A stretch of DNA of 64,000 bases. It comes from Peribacillus acanthi. Its GTDB lineage: Bacteria > Bacillota > Bacilli > Bacillales > DSM-1321. This document shows positions 63,080 to 64,000 of this stretch, in pieces. The stretch lies in the NCBI RefSeq assembly GCF_003073175.1, contig NZ_QBBX01000008.1, forward strand, positions 31,106-95,105. Direction: 5' to 3'. The stretch's first letter is position 1, and each line of letters begins with the position of its first letter. The notes beneath the pieces are model-generated. The model saw nothing but the letters and a program-made list of their open reading frames with translations, searched no databases and was not told the origin of the DNA. The translations under genes were made by a program, and so were the position numbers.

Positions 63080-63235
63080 ATATTTTTTCCTGCATGAATC
63101 AGGCCGTAAAACCCTTGCTACAGAAGTACAAGGAAACGAAAAATCAGGAAGAAGAATACTGCCCATAAAATTTGATTGCTTCGACTAACCATCAAGAGTA
63201 GATGAAAATTCTTCCACTGATGAAAGGTTTCTTAT
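63080..63235. other. Intergenic remainder between the dehydrogenase gene and its terminator
   Basis: I see no credible ORF or repeat here. A reading frame crossing it lacks a ribosome binding site. Confidence 0.4.
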
Positions 63236-63293
63236 AAAAAGGTGACACACTTCTCACTGATAAGTGAGGAATGTGTTACCTTTTTTATTTTTG
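63236..63293 (+). terminator. Strong terminator before hom
   Basis: AAAAAGGTGACACAC pairs with TGTGTTACCTTTTT, with an inner TCACT/AGTGA hairpin, then a T-run. Confidence 0.9.
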
Positions 63294-63351
63294 CAAAACA
63301 GCAAGGGCTTATCAAATTTTTTAATAAAAACTTTTCTTACTCTCCCTAAAG

Positions 63352-63366
63352 GGTAAGCGTTTACAT
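63352..63366 (-). promoter_or_regulatory. cre-like site upstream of hom
   Basis: Read on the minus strand, ATGTAAACGCTTACC fits the cre consensus WTGNAANCGNWNNCA at all defined positions but the last. It lies 110 nt before the hom start. Confidence 0.45.
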
Positions 63367-63475
63367 AGTATTGTATAGTTTTCTGACTATTGTAATAATG
63401 AGATAACGGGAATATAATGTCTATTATATAAAAACAAATGTGTTTATAGAGAGTACAAACGAGGGGGATATAAGG

Positions 63476-64000
63476 ATGGAAGCAATTTCAATTGGTTTAT
63501 TAGGGTTGGGTACAGTTGGATCGGGTGTAGTCAAAATCATTGAGAACCATCAAGATAAACTCATGCATCAAATTGGCTGTCCTGTACATATCAAAAAGGT
63601 TTTAGTTAAAGATTTGGATAAAGAGAGATCCGCCTACGTGGACCCTATTAAGCTCACACTTGAGCCTAATGATATTCTGGAAGATCCAGAGATTGATGTC
63701 ATTATCGAGGTTATGGGTGGAGTTGAACATACGAAGGATTACTTATTAAAAGCAGTCCGTAATCGTAAGCATGTGGTAACAGCAAATAAGGATTTAATGG
63801 CCATACATGGTCCACAATTATTAGCAGAAGCGACTGCTAACGATTGCGACTTATTTTATGAAGCGAGCGTGGCAGGTGGAATACCAATCTTACGAAGTCT
63901 CGTGGATGGACTGGCATCGGACCGAATAACAAAAATGATGGGAATTGTGAATGGTACGACAAACTTTATACTTACTAAGATGAGTAAATATGGGAGTCCT
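63476..64000 (+). CDS. hom: Homoserine dehydrogenase, 5' part (cut by window edge)
   Basis: The first 175 residues of homoserine dehydrogenase are in the window. The NAD(P) loop is GLLGLGTVGSGVVKII. IDVIIEVMGGVEHTKDYLLKA and VVTANKDLMAIHG follow, and YEASVAGGIPILRSL with GIVNGTTNFIL opens the catalytic domain. The enzyme reduces aspartate semialdehyde to homoserine, the branch point for threonine and methionine. The ribosome binding site is GAGGGGGATATAAGG. The gene continues beyond the window, where thrC and thrB would be expected. Its product feeds metY after acetylation. Confidence 0.96.
   Translation, partial: MEAISIGLLGLGTVGSGVVKIIENHQDKLMHQIGCPVHIKKVLVKDLDKERSAYVDPIKLTLEPNDILEDPEIDVIIEVMGGVEHTKDYLLKAVRNRKHVVTANKDLMAIHGPQLLAEATANDCDLFYEASVAGGIPILRSLVDGLASDRITKMMGIVNGTTNFILTKMSKYGSP

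Noticed and set aside
63064..63188. Reading frame after the 2-hydroxyacid dehydrogenase gene
   Set aside because: No ribosome binding site and no family pattern; the frame opens inside the dehydrogenase gene.

Overview
The window is chromosomal DNA from a low-GC, endospore-forming member of the Bacillaceae (Bacillus in the broad sense). The signs are AGGAGG-type ribosome binding sites, frequent TTG and GTG starts, a GerA-type germinant receptor operon, small spore or coat proteins (YuzL, YunB, YutH), S-box riboswitches, Fur, FadR and cre boxes, and long gene-order agreement with the yur-yus-yun-yut region of Bacillus subtilis as I remember it. No tRNA, rRNA, CRISPR array, prophage or intact insertion sequence was seen.

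Layout. 1-4.3 kb: a truncated bile acid:sodium symporter-family gene, small conserved proteins and a DEAD-box helicase with a DECD motif. 4.5-10 kb: a GntP-family permease with a perfect cre site, then a three-gene gerA-type operon. 10-15.7 kb: a sugar epimerase-like protein, a Bacillus palindromic repeat, an SH3/amidase_3 autolysin, a RodA/FtsW protein and a Gfo/Idh/MocA oxidoreductase. 15.8-20.9 kb: a Fur-controlled divergent siderophore uptake locus (binding protein, two permeases, ATPase, FhuF-like reductase, YusU).

21.3-30.4 kb: FadM-like proline dehydrogenase, YuzL and the FadR-controlled beta-oxidation genes fadN-fadA-fadE, followed by yusI, gcvH, yusF and yusE. 30.6-37.5 kb: an MFS transporter, yusD, then two SAM-riboswitch units (metY, metNPQ) and yurZ. 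37.5-45.5 kb: a large minus-strand protein that joins a degenerate dihydroorotate dehydrogenase-like barrel to a duplicated membrane domain, a small ORF that may start at AUU, and the Fe-S assembly operon sufCDSUB. 45.8-63 kb: yunF, yunE, yunC, an HD-GYP protein, yunB, a MetP/MetS-type NSS transporter pair, lytH, lipA, a TSUP permease, yutC, yutD, two small proteins, an EAL protein, yutE, yutF, yutG, yutH and a D-2-hydroxyacid dehydrogenase. The window ends inside hom.

How it fits together. Sulfur and methionine supply (metY, metNPQ, MetP/MetS, hom), Fe-S and lipoate biogenesis (suf, lipA, gcvH) and iron import sit around a conserved backbone. The lineage-specific genes (MFS, metY, DHODH-like membrane fusion, HD-GYP, NSS pair, TSUP, EAL, 2-hydroxyacid dehydrogenase) lie at joints of that backbone.

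The most unusual observations are the DHODH-like membrane fusion, a terminator hairpin that buries the yunB ribosome binding site, a 116-nt four-tier RNA fold after yunB, two almost identical 20-bp palindromes 40 kb apart at gene ends, and several degenerate tandem repeats.
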